This document shows positions 1 through 9,530 of a DNA stretch of 64,000 nucleotides, piece after piece. Below the pieces are notes generated by a model. It was not told the DNA's origin, ran no database searches, and was given only the letters and a program-made list of their open reading frames with translations. The stretch is from Bilabrum cf. latius (taxonomy: Eukaryota; Bigyra: Bicosoecida; Bigyra; Bicosoecida). How positions within the stretch are numbered: the stretch's first letter is position 1; every line of letters begins with the position of its first letter. Position numbers and translations under genes: made by a program. The stretch spans positions 930,001 through 994,000 of the forward strand of contig OZ237754.1 in assembly GCA_965178125.1 (NCBI GenBank). The letters are read 5' to 3'.

Positions 1-2175
1 AGGCTAAACAATGAACGCAAGCGCATATTTGCCGAATTCTTAGAGGATCACAAATTACCCAAGGATAGCATCAAGAAACTAGGATTTGCTTGTTTATACG
101 ATGGTAGCATTTAGGGTACTGCAAAACAAATTGGAATCGAGGATCTTCAAGAGCTCACTCACAGATGCAAACAAAACTACGATTTATTTGTTAAAGCCAA
201 ACGGGAGTTTGCTGAAATCATGCAGCATGTAAAACAAATAATGGGTTCTGATTGGGAGTTGTTACCTTGTAATCCCGGTAAAGAAAATACTGATAGAGCC
301 GATGTAGGCAAACTTTCAAGTTTCTTTCAGCACATTGAACGGTAGATAACCGAGCATATTGCTTTCATTCTGAATGGTAAGTTTAAGTGCAAGGTGGCTG
401 ATTATTAGTACGATGGCGTGTTTTTGCGTGATGTTTAGAGCAAAACGGTAAACACATGGATTCCAGCTATCGAACAGTTCATCTATGAAAAGACAGGTTT
501 CCGAGTAAAACTGGAAACAAAACGAATGGAAAACTATCAAGTGGATGCTATTTTAGAATCCGATCAAGAAGCACCTGTACCCAAAGAGGTTTAGGATTAC
601 TTGGATGAAAAAGAACAGCAGGTAATTAAGCATATTGAAAGTAACAATCCTTTTGATCCGTTCTTTCATAATTCGATGGATACAGAACGTGTTCCGATAA
701 AACTACATAGCATCATGGATTACAGTAAATTAAACAAGTTACGATAGTAGTATTTCGAGAACTTTTGTGTAAAGATAGAAAATCCTGCGATGTTTGTACG
801 TGTTTTTCCAGAATCAGGAGATGCTGTAACTATCAATCGCCAAAATCTGTTAGTTAGTTTTGAGAACTTACGGCATGGCAATAAAAACCAACCTTGGATT
901 ACCGAATGCTGGTTAAAATCAGCCTCTATCAAAACCTACACGAAAACTACGTTTGTACCATACACTATCAATCCGCCACCTAACCACATGGTAGAAAACA
1001 AATTCAACATGTTTAAGGGATTCATGCATTCAGTAACACCACCTGATAACTTCAAGATGGATCAAACCAAAATCCAGCCGATTCTAGATCACTTGCACGA
1101 TATTTGGTGTGGTGGTGATTAGATGTGTTACAAGTATATTCTTGATTGGATGGCATCGATTGCTCAAACACCATGGAAAAAATCCTTGGTGGCTGTTGTT
1201 TTGGTTTCAATCAGAGAGGGTGCAGGTAAGAATTCAATCATGGAGTTTTTGAAAGAACATGTGTTTGGCAATTAGTACATTCGTGATGTGAGTAACATTA
1301 ATGATTTAACCAGATAGTTTAACATGGACGGAATGAAAACCATCTTTACAGTTTGCAATGAGATTGGATCACAGGGTGGTGCTTACCGAAATGCAGATTC
1401 CTTAAAGGATATGATTACTCGCAAAACGCAGCGGATTGAAACCAAAGGAGTAGATCCAATTCAAATGAGCTGTTTTAATAATTTTATGCTCACATCACAG
1501 TATTGGAAATGGGTCGCCAAGATTTCCAGTAGTGATCGCAGGTACTTTTGTTTAGATGCAGATAACAAACGATGTAACGATGTTGATTATTTCACTAATC
1601 TGTTTAAGTTTTTAACTCCTGAATCAGGCAAACATTTTTGGTATTACCTGTTATCCCGTGATCTTTCAACAGTAAACCTAAGAAATATTCCAATGACTGA
1701 TTTAAAGCGTGATATGGCATCCTTGAGCTATGATCCATTCATTAAAACGCTGATTGAATTAGAAAATTAGAGAGTTGATGGAGAAGATCGATATACGGCT
1801 CAAGAGTTAATGCTGCTATACAATCATGTAAATGAAAAGGATAGCATAAAATCTACCAGATCGTTTAGTAAACAATTCAAGAAATGGAGCAACGATTTCT
1901 TTAAGGTTTGCTAGATTGGTAAAACACGAACTAGGGGGTTCTTAATTACACCCGAGGGCAACCTTGAATTGATCAGGTAGGTGTTAAAAGATCCTGTTTG
2001 GTATTTTCCTGATGCCCCTGAAAATGAATATGAAGAACTCGAGCCTAAATATGATGATAGAGAGGAATCCAAGCAATCAGAGCCTGTTACCGTTATGGTT
2101 AAACCTAAGATTCAGGTAAAATCTAAAGTTCGAAAAGTGTATTCTAAGCTACCAAAGGATATCTGTTTGATTTAA
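1..2175 (+). CDS. D5-like superfamily 3 helicase (primase-helicase C-terminal part), virus-type, 5' truncated by window edge
   Basis: Frame 1 is open from the first base to TAA 2173-2175 if TAG is sense; it holds 13 in-frame TAGs (for example 112, 343, 406, the pair at 745-750, 1120, 1273, 1315, 1912). Seen: a Walker A-like loop IREGAGKNS (codons ~405-413), a Walker B-like segment IFTVCNEIG in which Asn stands where Asp is usual (~448-456), a sensor-like LTSQ (~497) and an Asp-Arg-Arg arginine-finger motif (~512). The block between them, LKDMIT then a K-G motif, is typical of pox D5/phage P4-type helicases that unwind replicating viral DNA. The start lies outside the window. Codon use is far more AT-rich than the host genes downstream. 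With the recombinase at 3011 it resembles virophage or polinton-like virus replication modules. Family assignment is firm; the exact virus group is inference. Confidence 0.85.
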
Positions 2176-2210
2176 AAATCAAATAATATTTGATTTAGTT
2201 CAGAGGGATC

Positions 2211-2301
2211 GAACATTTTTGAACATTTGAGAACATTTTAATGTTCCTTACTTTGATACGGATTTTATTTGTTTTATATAGGGTAGAACATTAAGAACAT
2301 T
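2211..2301. promoter_or_regulatory. Cluster of GAACATT repeats downstream of the viral helicase
   Basis: GAACATT occurs at 2211, 2221, 2231, 2286 and 2295, with one more at 2453. The copy at 2231 and the inverted AATGTTC at 2240 form a perfect 16-base palindrome. The spacing of the first three is 10 bases, one helical turn. Repeated motifs in an AT-rich gap suggest a binding site for a regulator or replication initiator; this is inference. Confidence 0.35.
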
Positions 2302-2395
2302 TTTTAACTATATATATAAAAAAAAACGATTTCCACACATTTTTGATTTTCAAAAATGGTGAAAATAACGTTTTCTACAAATCAAACCCACCCTC

Positions 2396-2474
2396 AAAAA
2401 CGCTCATTTTTTTTACTTGATCATCGTAGGGAATTTCCGTACGAAATCCGAAGAACATTAAAATGAGCGTTTTT
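2396..2474. repeat. 15-base perfect inverted repeat with 49-base loop
   Basis: The left arm AAAAACGCTCATTTT (2396-2410) is matched exactly in reverse complement at 2460-2474. The hairpin sits between the helicase stop and the next small ORFs, in AT-rich sequence. It could be a transcript-end hairpin or an element boundary. Confidence 0.6.
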
Positions 2475-2706
2475 ACGAAATAGAAATAATGATCAGGCTT
2501 CTGATCTAAAATTCAAGGATGCAATCAATCAAGAATACGCCAAGGTAAAGCATATTGAATCCTAGAAGGAGTTTGCACTTGCAATCAAGGAATCCCCATA
2601 CAAATCTGCACTGTTTCGGGCGAGAAAAGCGGGTAAAGTAATATCAGAGGATCTTTACCTATGCATAAAGCAGATGGGATTCAAACAGAAAGGATTAAAT
2701 CATTAA
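2467..2706 (+). CDS. Possible small viral ORF, no ATG start, unknown
   Basis: The frame is open from 2467, just after a TGA, to TAA 2704-2706, about 79 codons with one in-frame TAG (2563). The conceptual product is charged and protein-like (segments KEFALAIKESPYKS and EDLYLCIKQMGF). It has no ATG before the late CAG-ATG near the end, so it may be a decayed gene, the 3' part of a frameshifted gene or a chance frame. An ATG at 2463 lies in another frame that stops after eight codons. I recognise no family. Confidence 0.3.
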
Positions 2707-2831
2707 CCATTAAATTTTCACGCATTTTAAAACCCAAATATTTCCCTGTATGAGTACACAGAGAGCGTGATTTTAGCGAGTATCTCTGTATTAATTTAAA
2801 TGCACTTAATACGGAATAAATCTTAGAAATC

Positions 2832-2981
2832 ATGAAATCGTTTGATCGTGGTTTGGGGGGAAAATTGATCCGTGTTCACCCTATTTGTCGAGGCATGGTA
2901 AGAGGGGGGATTCGTTTTCGGACAACAATAGGTTTTCTTTGCAAAAAGAGGACCTCTGAAAAGCATTCCTCTAAAAATTGA
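2832..2981 (+). CDS. Small very basic ORF (49 aa), unknown
   Basis: ATG 2832 to TGA 2979-2981. The product is rich in Arg, Lys and Gly and has almost no acidic residues (segments VRGGIRFRTTIGF and CKKRTSEKHSSKN). Such composition fits a small nucleic-acid-binding or virion-core peptide, as several small DNA viruses encode, but there is no recognisable motif and it may be chance. It lies just upstream of the recombinase gene on the same strand. Confidence 0.3.
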   Translation: MKSFDRGLGGKLIRVHPICRGMVRGGIRFRTTIGFLCKKRTSEKHSSKN

Positions 2982-3010
2982 TTTAGAGGTATCTGATCAA
3001 AGTAGATAAA

Positions 3011-4264
3011 ATGGAAGAAACACGAAAACTAACTGAATGGATTAGGGTGGGTTACTCGGGGTTGAGTTCGAAAACCATCAACAATAAGCTGGGCACGGCT
3101 CGTAACTCGATTGTGCCTTTCTTGGAGCAGCATGGTTTGAGCCTAGAGCACCCGATCCCCAAGGGTGCAGATGAGAAGCGGTACTACGAGCTGCTTCGAA
3201 CTTTCGCTGAAACGCGCCCAAGGAAATCCACATGCCCCACTAAGAGCACTAGCCACTCCCGGTAGGTGATAATCTAGAGGGAGGTGCAGAGCATGAGTTC
3301 GATCCTGAAGCAGTACATGGCAACTCACGGAGGATCGGATGAGCAGGTGCAGATGATGGGGATGGTGAGCAAGGTGAGTTATGATAAGGCAAAGGAGGCG
3401 AGTGTGGCAAAAAACACGGTACTCAAACCCGCACCGCCGATTTCCTTGAAGTTGGCAGTGGAGCGATTCGCAGCCAAATCGGTGGCGAGTGTGGATCAGC
3501 CGTGGATGTACTGCCTGATGTATGCTATCCTGCATGTAGCCCCCTTCCGAGCCAAGGTGCTGTAGGCAACCACGATCAATGGGGATGGCTTGAGTAACAT
3601 TAGCACTGCTGATAGGGTTTGGAACATTGCGGTGGGCACGGACAAGGGCAAGAGTTCGGGTGATAAGGAGGAGCGTGTGGTGACGATCTCGGCACGGATG
3701 GCGGAGTTGCTGGAACGGCACTACAAGGCAGGTGATCATTTGATTCCTCTCACGGTTAGCCACAAGAGGCGGGTGAAGGAGTTTGGAGCAACCATGAAGG
3801 GGATTAGTATGGCATTGGTGGGTGTGGAGGTGAGTGCATCGGTGTGGCGAGAGATAGCCTGTACCAATCACTACAACTAGCCCAGCCCCCTGACCGACGT
3901 GCAGTTGAAGCACGTGGCATCGATCATGGGGCATTCGGTAGGCACCTCGCTCACGTACAAATCGTACTCGATCGGTGCGGATTAGGTGATTCCGTGTGGG
4001 TTGCTGGCATCCCCCGAGCCAGAGCCCAAGCCCAAGCTCAAGCCCAAACTCAAGCCCAAGCTCAAGCTCAAGCTCAAGCTCAAGCTCAAGCTCAAGCTCA
4101 AGCCCAAGCCAGTGATTCGATTGAAGTCCAAGATCAAGCCAGTGATTCGATTGAAGCCAAAGGCGCAGCTGGTGGTGGGAACGGGTGCTGGTGTGCTGAG
4201 TGGGTTGAGTGAGGAGCAGATGCGTGTGGCACTGGCAGCCTTGAAGGCAATGAAAGCAATGTAA
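3011..4264 (+). CDS. Tyrosine recombinase (integrase), virus-type, with Lys/Pro/Leu repeat tail
   Basis: ATG 3011 (in AAAATGG context) to TAA 4262-4264 gives 417 residues with five in-frame TAGs (3263, 3275, 3563, 3878, 3983). The C-terminal half has the tyrosine-recombinase layout: box I Arg in APFRAKVL (~residue 182), a Lys-rich beta-hairpin region TDKGKSSG, and the end motif IMGHS followed eight residues after the His by TYKSY, with the presumed nucleophile Tyr. The HxxR box appears as SVWR, Ser replacing His. After the catalytic domain comes a tail of about 35 residues alternating Lys with Pro or Leu, built from a CTCAAG/CCCAAG hexanucleotide repeat (4021-4112). The enzyme would integrate the viral element into the host chromosome. 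Recombinase identity is fairly sure; activity is not. Confidence 0.75.
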
Positions 4265-4394
4265 ACAAACTAAATGAATAAAACAAAACGAAGGGCCCTC
4301 ATCTATGGTAGTGATACCATGGGTGTTGTGCCCTTTTTTTTGGCCTCAGAATTTAGTATCTAACCGAATAAACGAAACATGCTCTAGAGATAAA

Positions 4395-4943
4395 TCACCC
4401 ATGGCGAGGGTGGGGGCAATCCACGAAGGTAGCCATCATATCTTTCTTCTGCAACTTTGCCCTGAACACAGCAATGGAGCAACTCTCCTTATCCTTCAAG
4501 AACTTCTACAACCGCCGAAACTAGGCTCGGGTTCGATCGCTCTTGATGAACTTGGGGAGCTCATCCATCTCGTACTTCTCTAGGGTGCGGTGATCCCGCA
4601 AGAAGGGCTTTAAATCCTGCCACTTGCTCCACGCCACCTCCTCCTCCTCGATCGGCGGCAACGCCCAAGTTACCCGCTTGGTGCCCTTGCGGCTCATCCA
4701 GAACCGCCGCCCCAACCCGAGCTCCTCCAGCAGCACCCGCCGCTCCTTTACATCCCGAGGCACTCCCTCCTGCTCACCCTCTTCCTGCACATCTCCCTCC
4801 AGCAAGAACCCCGTAGCATCACCATCCAACCAGTGGCGGATGGCAAGAGGGCACTTGAGAGGAGGCACAGGTGCAGGTCGAGCGCAGCAGCCCAAAAAAC
4901 ACATCAGATCCCCAAACAGGAAAGGGGGCAGCGATGGGATCAT
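4395..4943 (-). CDS. Hypothetical acidic/basic protein, 182 aa
   Basis: Minus-strand frame from ATG 4943 to TGA 4397-4395 with two in-frame TAGs near 4520 and 4505. The C-terminal two thirds are protein-like and rich in Lys, Glu and Trp (EEEEVAWSKWQDLKPF, TLEKYEMDELPKFIK). Its ATG overlaps the TGA of the upstream gene as ATGA, the arrangement used for coupled translation in viruses and bacteria and odd for a nuclear gene. The first ~40 residues are Pro/Cys-rich and less convincing, so a later start or a spliced link to the upstream gene is possible. No family recognised. It may belong to the virus-like element. Confidence 0.5.
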
Positions 4944-6108
4944 TCGAAGCCCCCCACCAGTTTTCCCGAGGTGGGATCACGGCGGCGGTGCTTCTTGGAT
5001 GGGCGCCCACGAGAGGGGGCGCGTTTGGGCTTGGGTGAATCTGGATCCACCACAGCCACCTCCTCATCGCTCTCACTCTCGACGATGGTGTGCTTGGGTT
5101 TGCGCTTCGTGGCACGCCCCCTTGATGGCTTGGGCTTGGGCTTGGGCTGCGGCTCCTCCTCTTCGGATTCCCCCACGATGTCGGGCACGAAATCCTCTGG
5201 GCGGCGGCTGCTGTTGCTGCGGTTGGATACCACAGAGAGGGCTAGATCGTCGATGGCAACCTTGATCTGATCCACACGGGGGTTCTTCACGGCCTTGACC
5301 ACCTCTTGGATGATGCGTAGTTGCTCCCGTAGCTTGGAGGCATCGCCCTTGTGGCGGGTAAGGGTGTGGTAATCTCCCTCGAGATCCTGCTTGTCGCTCT
5401 CGTTGAGGCTCATGCCCTTGATCTTGTCGGAGAACTTGGTGAGATCGTTGAGGTGCTCGGCGAACACATCCCTTCTTTGGAAGCGCTTAGCGATGGTTTT
5501 GATCTCCTTATCCCGATCGGTGAGGCGCTTGCGCATGCTGTCCTCCTCGTTGGCCATCATTTGCAGCAGCTGCAGCCGAATGGGTTTGGGCACAGCGAAC
5601 AGAGCTTGTCCCAGAAGGTGTAGTGCCTGATCCTTGATGTGTGCCATAGCCGATTCCTGCACACGTTGGAGAGTGGGCGCGAGCTTCTGGGCGAGCCAGA
5701 AGGCACCAGCAGCCATGGCGCTGATGCCCGAGGAGTTGAGCAGCGCGGGAAACCCCTCCCCAGAAACGAAGAGTGAAGCCACGTACATGCTGTGATGGAA
5801 GGTGGGAAAGGGTATGGATGGATAGATAACGAGCAAAAATTGTTGGGGCAGCCAAAGGTAGGAGAGCAAAGTAGGGGTGCGTGCAGCTCGATCTAGCCAT
5901 AGGGCGGCAGGATTGCACCATTCAAAACTTACATGAAATTGATGATAGCTGAAACGCCTAGCCCGGCAGGCAGCATTTTGGCTCCATTGGGTATGAATCG
6001 GAGAAGCCAATACACCACGCTGCCGATCGAGGCAGTGCTCCATAGCGCCGTAACAACCCTTTCTTCATCGAGTAGTTCGGCGTACATGGGGGTAAAAGTC
6101 TGGAACAT
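4940..6108 (-). CDS. Two-TM protein with coiled-coil and AT-hook-like basic tail, unknown
   Basis: Two exons: 6108-5933 and 5789-4940, joined by an intron with GTAAGT donor and CATCACAG acceptor; phase is kept (341 residues). Residues ~20-40 and ~45-70 look like membrane helices (ALWSTASIGSVVYWLLRF and the following Gly/Ala/Ile-rich stretch). The middle is Lys/Glu/Asp helical (EEDSMRKRLTDRDKEIK). The C-terminus has acidic patches, a KPKPKPSRGR run and a second PSRGRPSKKHRRR motif, both AT-hook-like. The stop is TGA 4942-4940. No TAG occurs in this gene. I do not recognise the family; nuclear-envelope or viral membrane protein are guesses. Confidence 0.6.
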
Positions 6109-6177
6109 TGCAACTGGCCGCGGGGTATCCTCGAACTGGGTAACGCCGGTGCCGACCATGCGAGAAATGGCGCGGGG

Positions 6178-6223
6178 GACAGGCGTGAGTCCGTTGCGAC
6201 AGGCGTGAATCCGTTGCGACAGG
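6178..6223. repeat. 20-base tandem repeat, 2.3 copies
   Basis: Units beginning GACAGGCGTGA start at 6178, 6198 and 6218 (partial), differing by one base. They lie in the 231-base divergent gap between the genes starting at 6108 (minus) and 6340 (plus), so they could serve both promoters. Confidence 0.6.
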
Positions 6224-6339
6224 CTCGTATCGCAACCGAAATCTGGTTTTCTCATGCGACAGGCAGCAGTACCAAGGGACGGAGGCAACTTGCAGTATCC
6301 TTTCCCGCCTTTGTTTGAAAGATAATAGTGTAATAAAGC

Positions 6340-7089
6340 ATGGATGCAGCAGGCGATGGTGAGAAAGCAGTGGCAACAGCAGGGGATACCAGTGCAGTTG
6401 CTCTGCCTCCCAAGCACCCAGCAGGGGCTTCTAGCAAGAAGCAGCCATCCGCCGCCATCGGTGCACCAGTGGATAGTGGCACAGATAGTTACGATGAGTT
6501 TATCGGGCAGTTGCACCGCGGGATTTCACGCGAAGGAGCAGGAGAGGCGCCCACTGCCATGGCGCCAAGCAGAGCAGCGCAACCCTCGATTGAGGGGGGG
6601 CAGCCTTTAGCGGCAACCGCGGGGGAGGAATCAGCAAAGGAACATGCTTCTGAAGCAGATCCTTCGATCAGTGATCATGTTGCATTGCCCCGAGAGGCAG
6701 CAAGTGGAGCGGGGGCGGGCGCAGCTGCACTCGCTGCCTCACATCGATCTCGAGAGCGTGGCAAACCTAAGGTAAAGGTAACAAGGGCAAGGAGTAAGCG
6801 AGGTGCTGTATTACAATGGGGTTTCACTGAGGCGGTAATGATTGTGCATGCCCTGCGCTTCGGCTCTCCGATGGTGGACGGGTGGCTGCCAGAGCATGCG
6901 CCTGGCGATCAAACCATGGAGCCTGAATTGGATCGGAGGAGGATGCACAAGCAATTAGATCGGTTGCTTGATGGTTTGAACCTCTATATTGGCGAGGCAG
7001 CAGCGGTGCCTACCAGCGATCCCGCAGTGGTGGATGATCAGGAGATTCCAAATGCGATGGACGCAGAGAGCTTGGGTAGGATTGAATGA
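6340..7089 (+). CDS. Hypothetical Ala/Gly-rich protein, 249 aa
   Basis: ATG 6340 to TGA 7087-7089. The first ~140 residues are low complexity (Ala, Gly, Ser, Pro). A basic segment follows (GKPKVKVTRARSKRG), then a more ordered part with hydrophobic and aromatic residues (VLQWGFTEAVMIVHALRFGS, KQLDRLLDGLNLYIGEA). No known domain. Base composition matches the host genes. The ordered C-terminal half argues that the frame is real. Confidence 0.55.
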   Translation: MDAAGDGEKAVATAGDTSAVALPPKHPAGASSKKQPSAAIGAPVDSGTDSYDEFIGQLHRGISREGAGEAPTAMAPSRAAQPSIEGGQPLAATAGEESAKEHASEADPSISDHVALPREAASGAGAGAAALAASHRSRERGKPKVKVTRARSKRGAVLQWGFTEAVMIVHALRFGSPMVDGWLPEHAPGDQTMEPELDRRRMHKQLDRLLDGLNLYIGEAAAVPTSDPAVVDDQEIPNAMDAESLGRIE

Positions 7090-7193
7090 ATGAACGAGCA
7101 GAATTTTGTTATCAATCCATCACTCGATCCGAAACCCTGCCAAGTACGACTGCCAATCAGCGAATCAGTGTGGCAGCACGGCGCCAAAGCCAA

Positions 7194-7616
7194 TCACAGC
7201 TCCTCAATGATGGCGGGGGGATCTTCCTCGCTTGGATCAGCAGCCATTCCCCAGCTGCGCTTTGGAACTTTAGGTACATCGCGCTTGATCACGGTACTGG
7301 GTTCCAGAACGGCGTTGAGGATGGCGGTAATGCACATCGGCTTGGGCTTTCGCGCGGGTAGCGTTTGCAGCCACAGCGAGAAGGTAGTTTCTCCGCCGAG
7401 CTCTTCGTACTTATCAACTAGATCTTGGTACGAATCAATGCCGTGGGTGTGCAGCGCCTTGAACAGCTTGCCCTTCATGCCTCCGCGTAGGCAATCGATT
7501 GCATTGAGCGGTGGCGGATCGCTTGTGCTGTACCGCTGCACCTTGGTAGCGAGTACCCCAGTGCATGCGAATGTTGAAGCGATCACAAGCAGGAAACTAA
7601 TGCCCCGAGAAATCAT
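7194..7616 (-). CDS. Small secreted protein, 140 aa, unknown
   Basis: ATG 7616 to TGA 7196-7194. The N-terminus is a clear signal peptide (MISRGISFLLVIASTFACTG, cleavage probably near residue 24). The mature part has two Cys-poor helical stretches (GMKGKLFKALHTHGIDSY, DLVDKYEELGGETTFSLW) and an acidic Pro-rich end. An opposite-strand ORF (7090-7629) overlaps it but is Ser-rich and featureless, so I prefer this strand. Family unknown; export from the cell or into the endomembrane system is inferred from the signal peptide. Confidence 0.6.
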   Translation of the reverse strand: MISRGISFLLVIASTFACTGVLATKVQRYSTSDPPPLNAIDCLRGGMKGKLFKALHTHGIDSYQDLVDKYEELGGETTFSLWLQTLPARKPKPMCITAILNAVLEPSTVIKRDVPKVPKRSWGMAADPSEEDPPAIIEEL

Positions 7617-7895
7617 TCTTGCTGATTAATTTGTGCGGTAAACGGCGGTGCGGGATGAGCGAACTCACAGAGAACCTTCCCCAGATCGGCGCTCCCCTCC
7701 CGCGTGGGGACCCCGCAGAATAATATGGAGACCCCCAAATTTCTCTCCTCTGCAAGAGGAATAGAACCCGAGATGTGAAACGTAGCAGTGTAACTCAGTG
7801 CGTAATTTTTGGCAGTTGAAAATTTCACCTGCAAAAAAAATGATTTTTCAGCAACTTAAATTTCCACCCTCTACCCGTTTTATGGAAAGAATTAC

Positions 7896-9494
7896 TTATA
7901 ACAAAAGAAAAATGTACATAAAAAATACCCTACTCTCACACACCACATACCAGGGGGACCTCCAATTTGGAGGTCCCCCTGGTATGTGGTGTGTGAGACC
8001 AGGTCCGATCGCGCGGATGTTGCCAGCGCCCCAGCCAGTAGTCTTGACATAGACGGCTCCGTAGATATCAATGAAGGCAGGCACAATACCAATCTTGAAC
8101 TTGACTCGCCGGACGAAGGACTTAGGGATGATAGTCGAGGGCTGGATCTTGTTCAGCTCTTCGTCGTCTTTGGCTACCTGCACGTCAAGCCCTAGGAGGG
8201 CCCCTGCAAATAGGCTCACTGCGGTCACCGGATAGCAGAGGGGGAAGACGCCGGCACTGAATAGCTATGAGTGCAACTAAATGCGACGAAACGAACCGAT
8301 CTTCATGGGCAAAATGACTTAGCTCACGCTCCACAGACTCCAGCTTCCACCAGTTCAGCACCATTTCGAACTTCAAGTTGGCACCCAGGTAGGCGTAGCA
8401 GTTCTCGCATCTGACAAGGGTTCCAATCATGTACAAAGGATCTCCATTCACCGGTTCACGGTTGTATGTGTCGAAATTCCAATTGACCAATGACCAGTCG
8501 TGCACGTACCCAACAGTCAACCAGAGATCGAAGGACGTGACGGCTTCAGCGATCAATTCCGCGGTCGTCTTGATTTTGGCGATGACGGTGTTTGCGGTCT
8601 AGACAACTGACGTAACAGCATTAGCGACGGCCTTGAATGGGTTTCCCCAAAGCCTCCGACTTGCTCGTCCGGATGGCGTGTTGCGAAGTTTTTGGGATGC
8701 AAGCCCGAGCCGACGAGCAGCTTCATGGAAAGCCTCGGTGTCGTTACCCCGGAAAGCCTTTTGCATGCCGATGATTGCAGACTTGATTTCATCTGCAGCA
8801 ATAGCAAGGAAATTACGAGAATGGTAAATGCAATTGAAATTGAATAATGCGGCGCTGTGACGATTGTGAACTTCAAGCAAACCGCGCTGCAGCAGCCAGC
8901 CTGCCGGCAACGCGTTGGCAACGAAGGGCTTTTCTTACTCTCATACAGTCCCGGTGTCCTGGAGACATGAGCACGCATGTTGCTGAAACAGCTCTCGAAA
9001 GTTGTTGGCCTTGCTCGAACGGTCAGTGCTGGAGTACCGTTGGAATCGGTGTCGTACTCGAGCCATGGACGGTCGACTACCTCGAAGTAGAACGGAGCCA
9101 CGTCTCCTTTCCCATTGACGCACCCCCATTGTTCAGATCCCACAATAATTGAACCAATAAACAGGCGCTTCTCGAGCTGGGAGGCGCTGGGACCGAGGAT
9201 TGTGATCTCGTGCTTCGCGGAACACGAAACCGAGATGACCTTTGGCCACTCGTCAAGGACCTCCACGTGATGCTGCACCGTGGCATCATAAGTAAGACGC
9301 ACATTTCCTCCGAATGCGTCGACCTTGTCCATGTTGTAGACGAATCTGTTGCCGTGGGCGAGGTGCTCCTTTACTGGCGGGAGAGGGTGCTCGAACAAGC
9401 TCGACGCAGGGTCACCCGACGGTAATGCAGCTGCGATATGGCAGTAACACAAACAAACAATAGCGATAGCCGAGACAGCGATCGCATGTGGCAT
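7896..9494 (-). CDS. Secreted protein, three exons, unknown; 3' end formed by a palindrome
   Basis: Modelled exons 9494-8939, 8792-8328 and 8203-7896 (442 residues), with donors GTAAGA and GTGAGC and acceptors GCTGCAG and TTTGCAG; phases agree. The first ~27 residues are a signal peptide (AIAVSAIAIVCLCYCHIAAA). The ectodomain has few Cys and several beta-rich stretches (VKTTGWGAGNIRAIG, YDATVQHHVEVLDEWPK). One in-frame TAG lies near 8600. From ~7998 the frame runs into a perfect palindrome and then AT-rich sequence, ending at TAA 7898-7896, so the last ~34 residues look newly acquired. No family recognised. The second intron is the least certain part. Confidence 0.6.
7934..7998. repeat. 65-base perfect palindrome, 32-base arms, 1-base centre
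   Basis: The left arm begins TCTCACACACCACATACC and the right arm is its exact reverse complement with a single T (7966) between them; the match stops at 7933/7999. Such a perfect hairpin is unlikely to persist by chance and suggests recent formation, as a template-switch product or the end of a foldback element. It overlaps the 3' coding end of the secreted-protein gene. Confidence 0.9.
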
Positions 9495-9530
9495 GGAAAC
9501 CACCAAGAATATGGATGTTTCACCTGCCAT

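Noticed and set aside
4515-4530. tRNA B-box-like GGTTCGATC
   Set aside because: No T stem, acceptor or anticodon arm can be built around it.
7090-7629. Plus-strand ORF overlapping the small secreted protein
   Set aside because: Ser-rich and featureless, while the opposite strand has a clear signal peptide and ordered composition.
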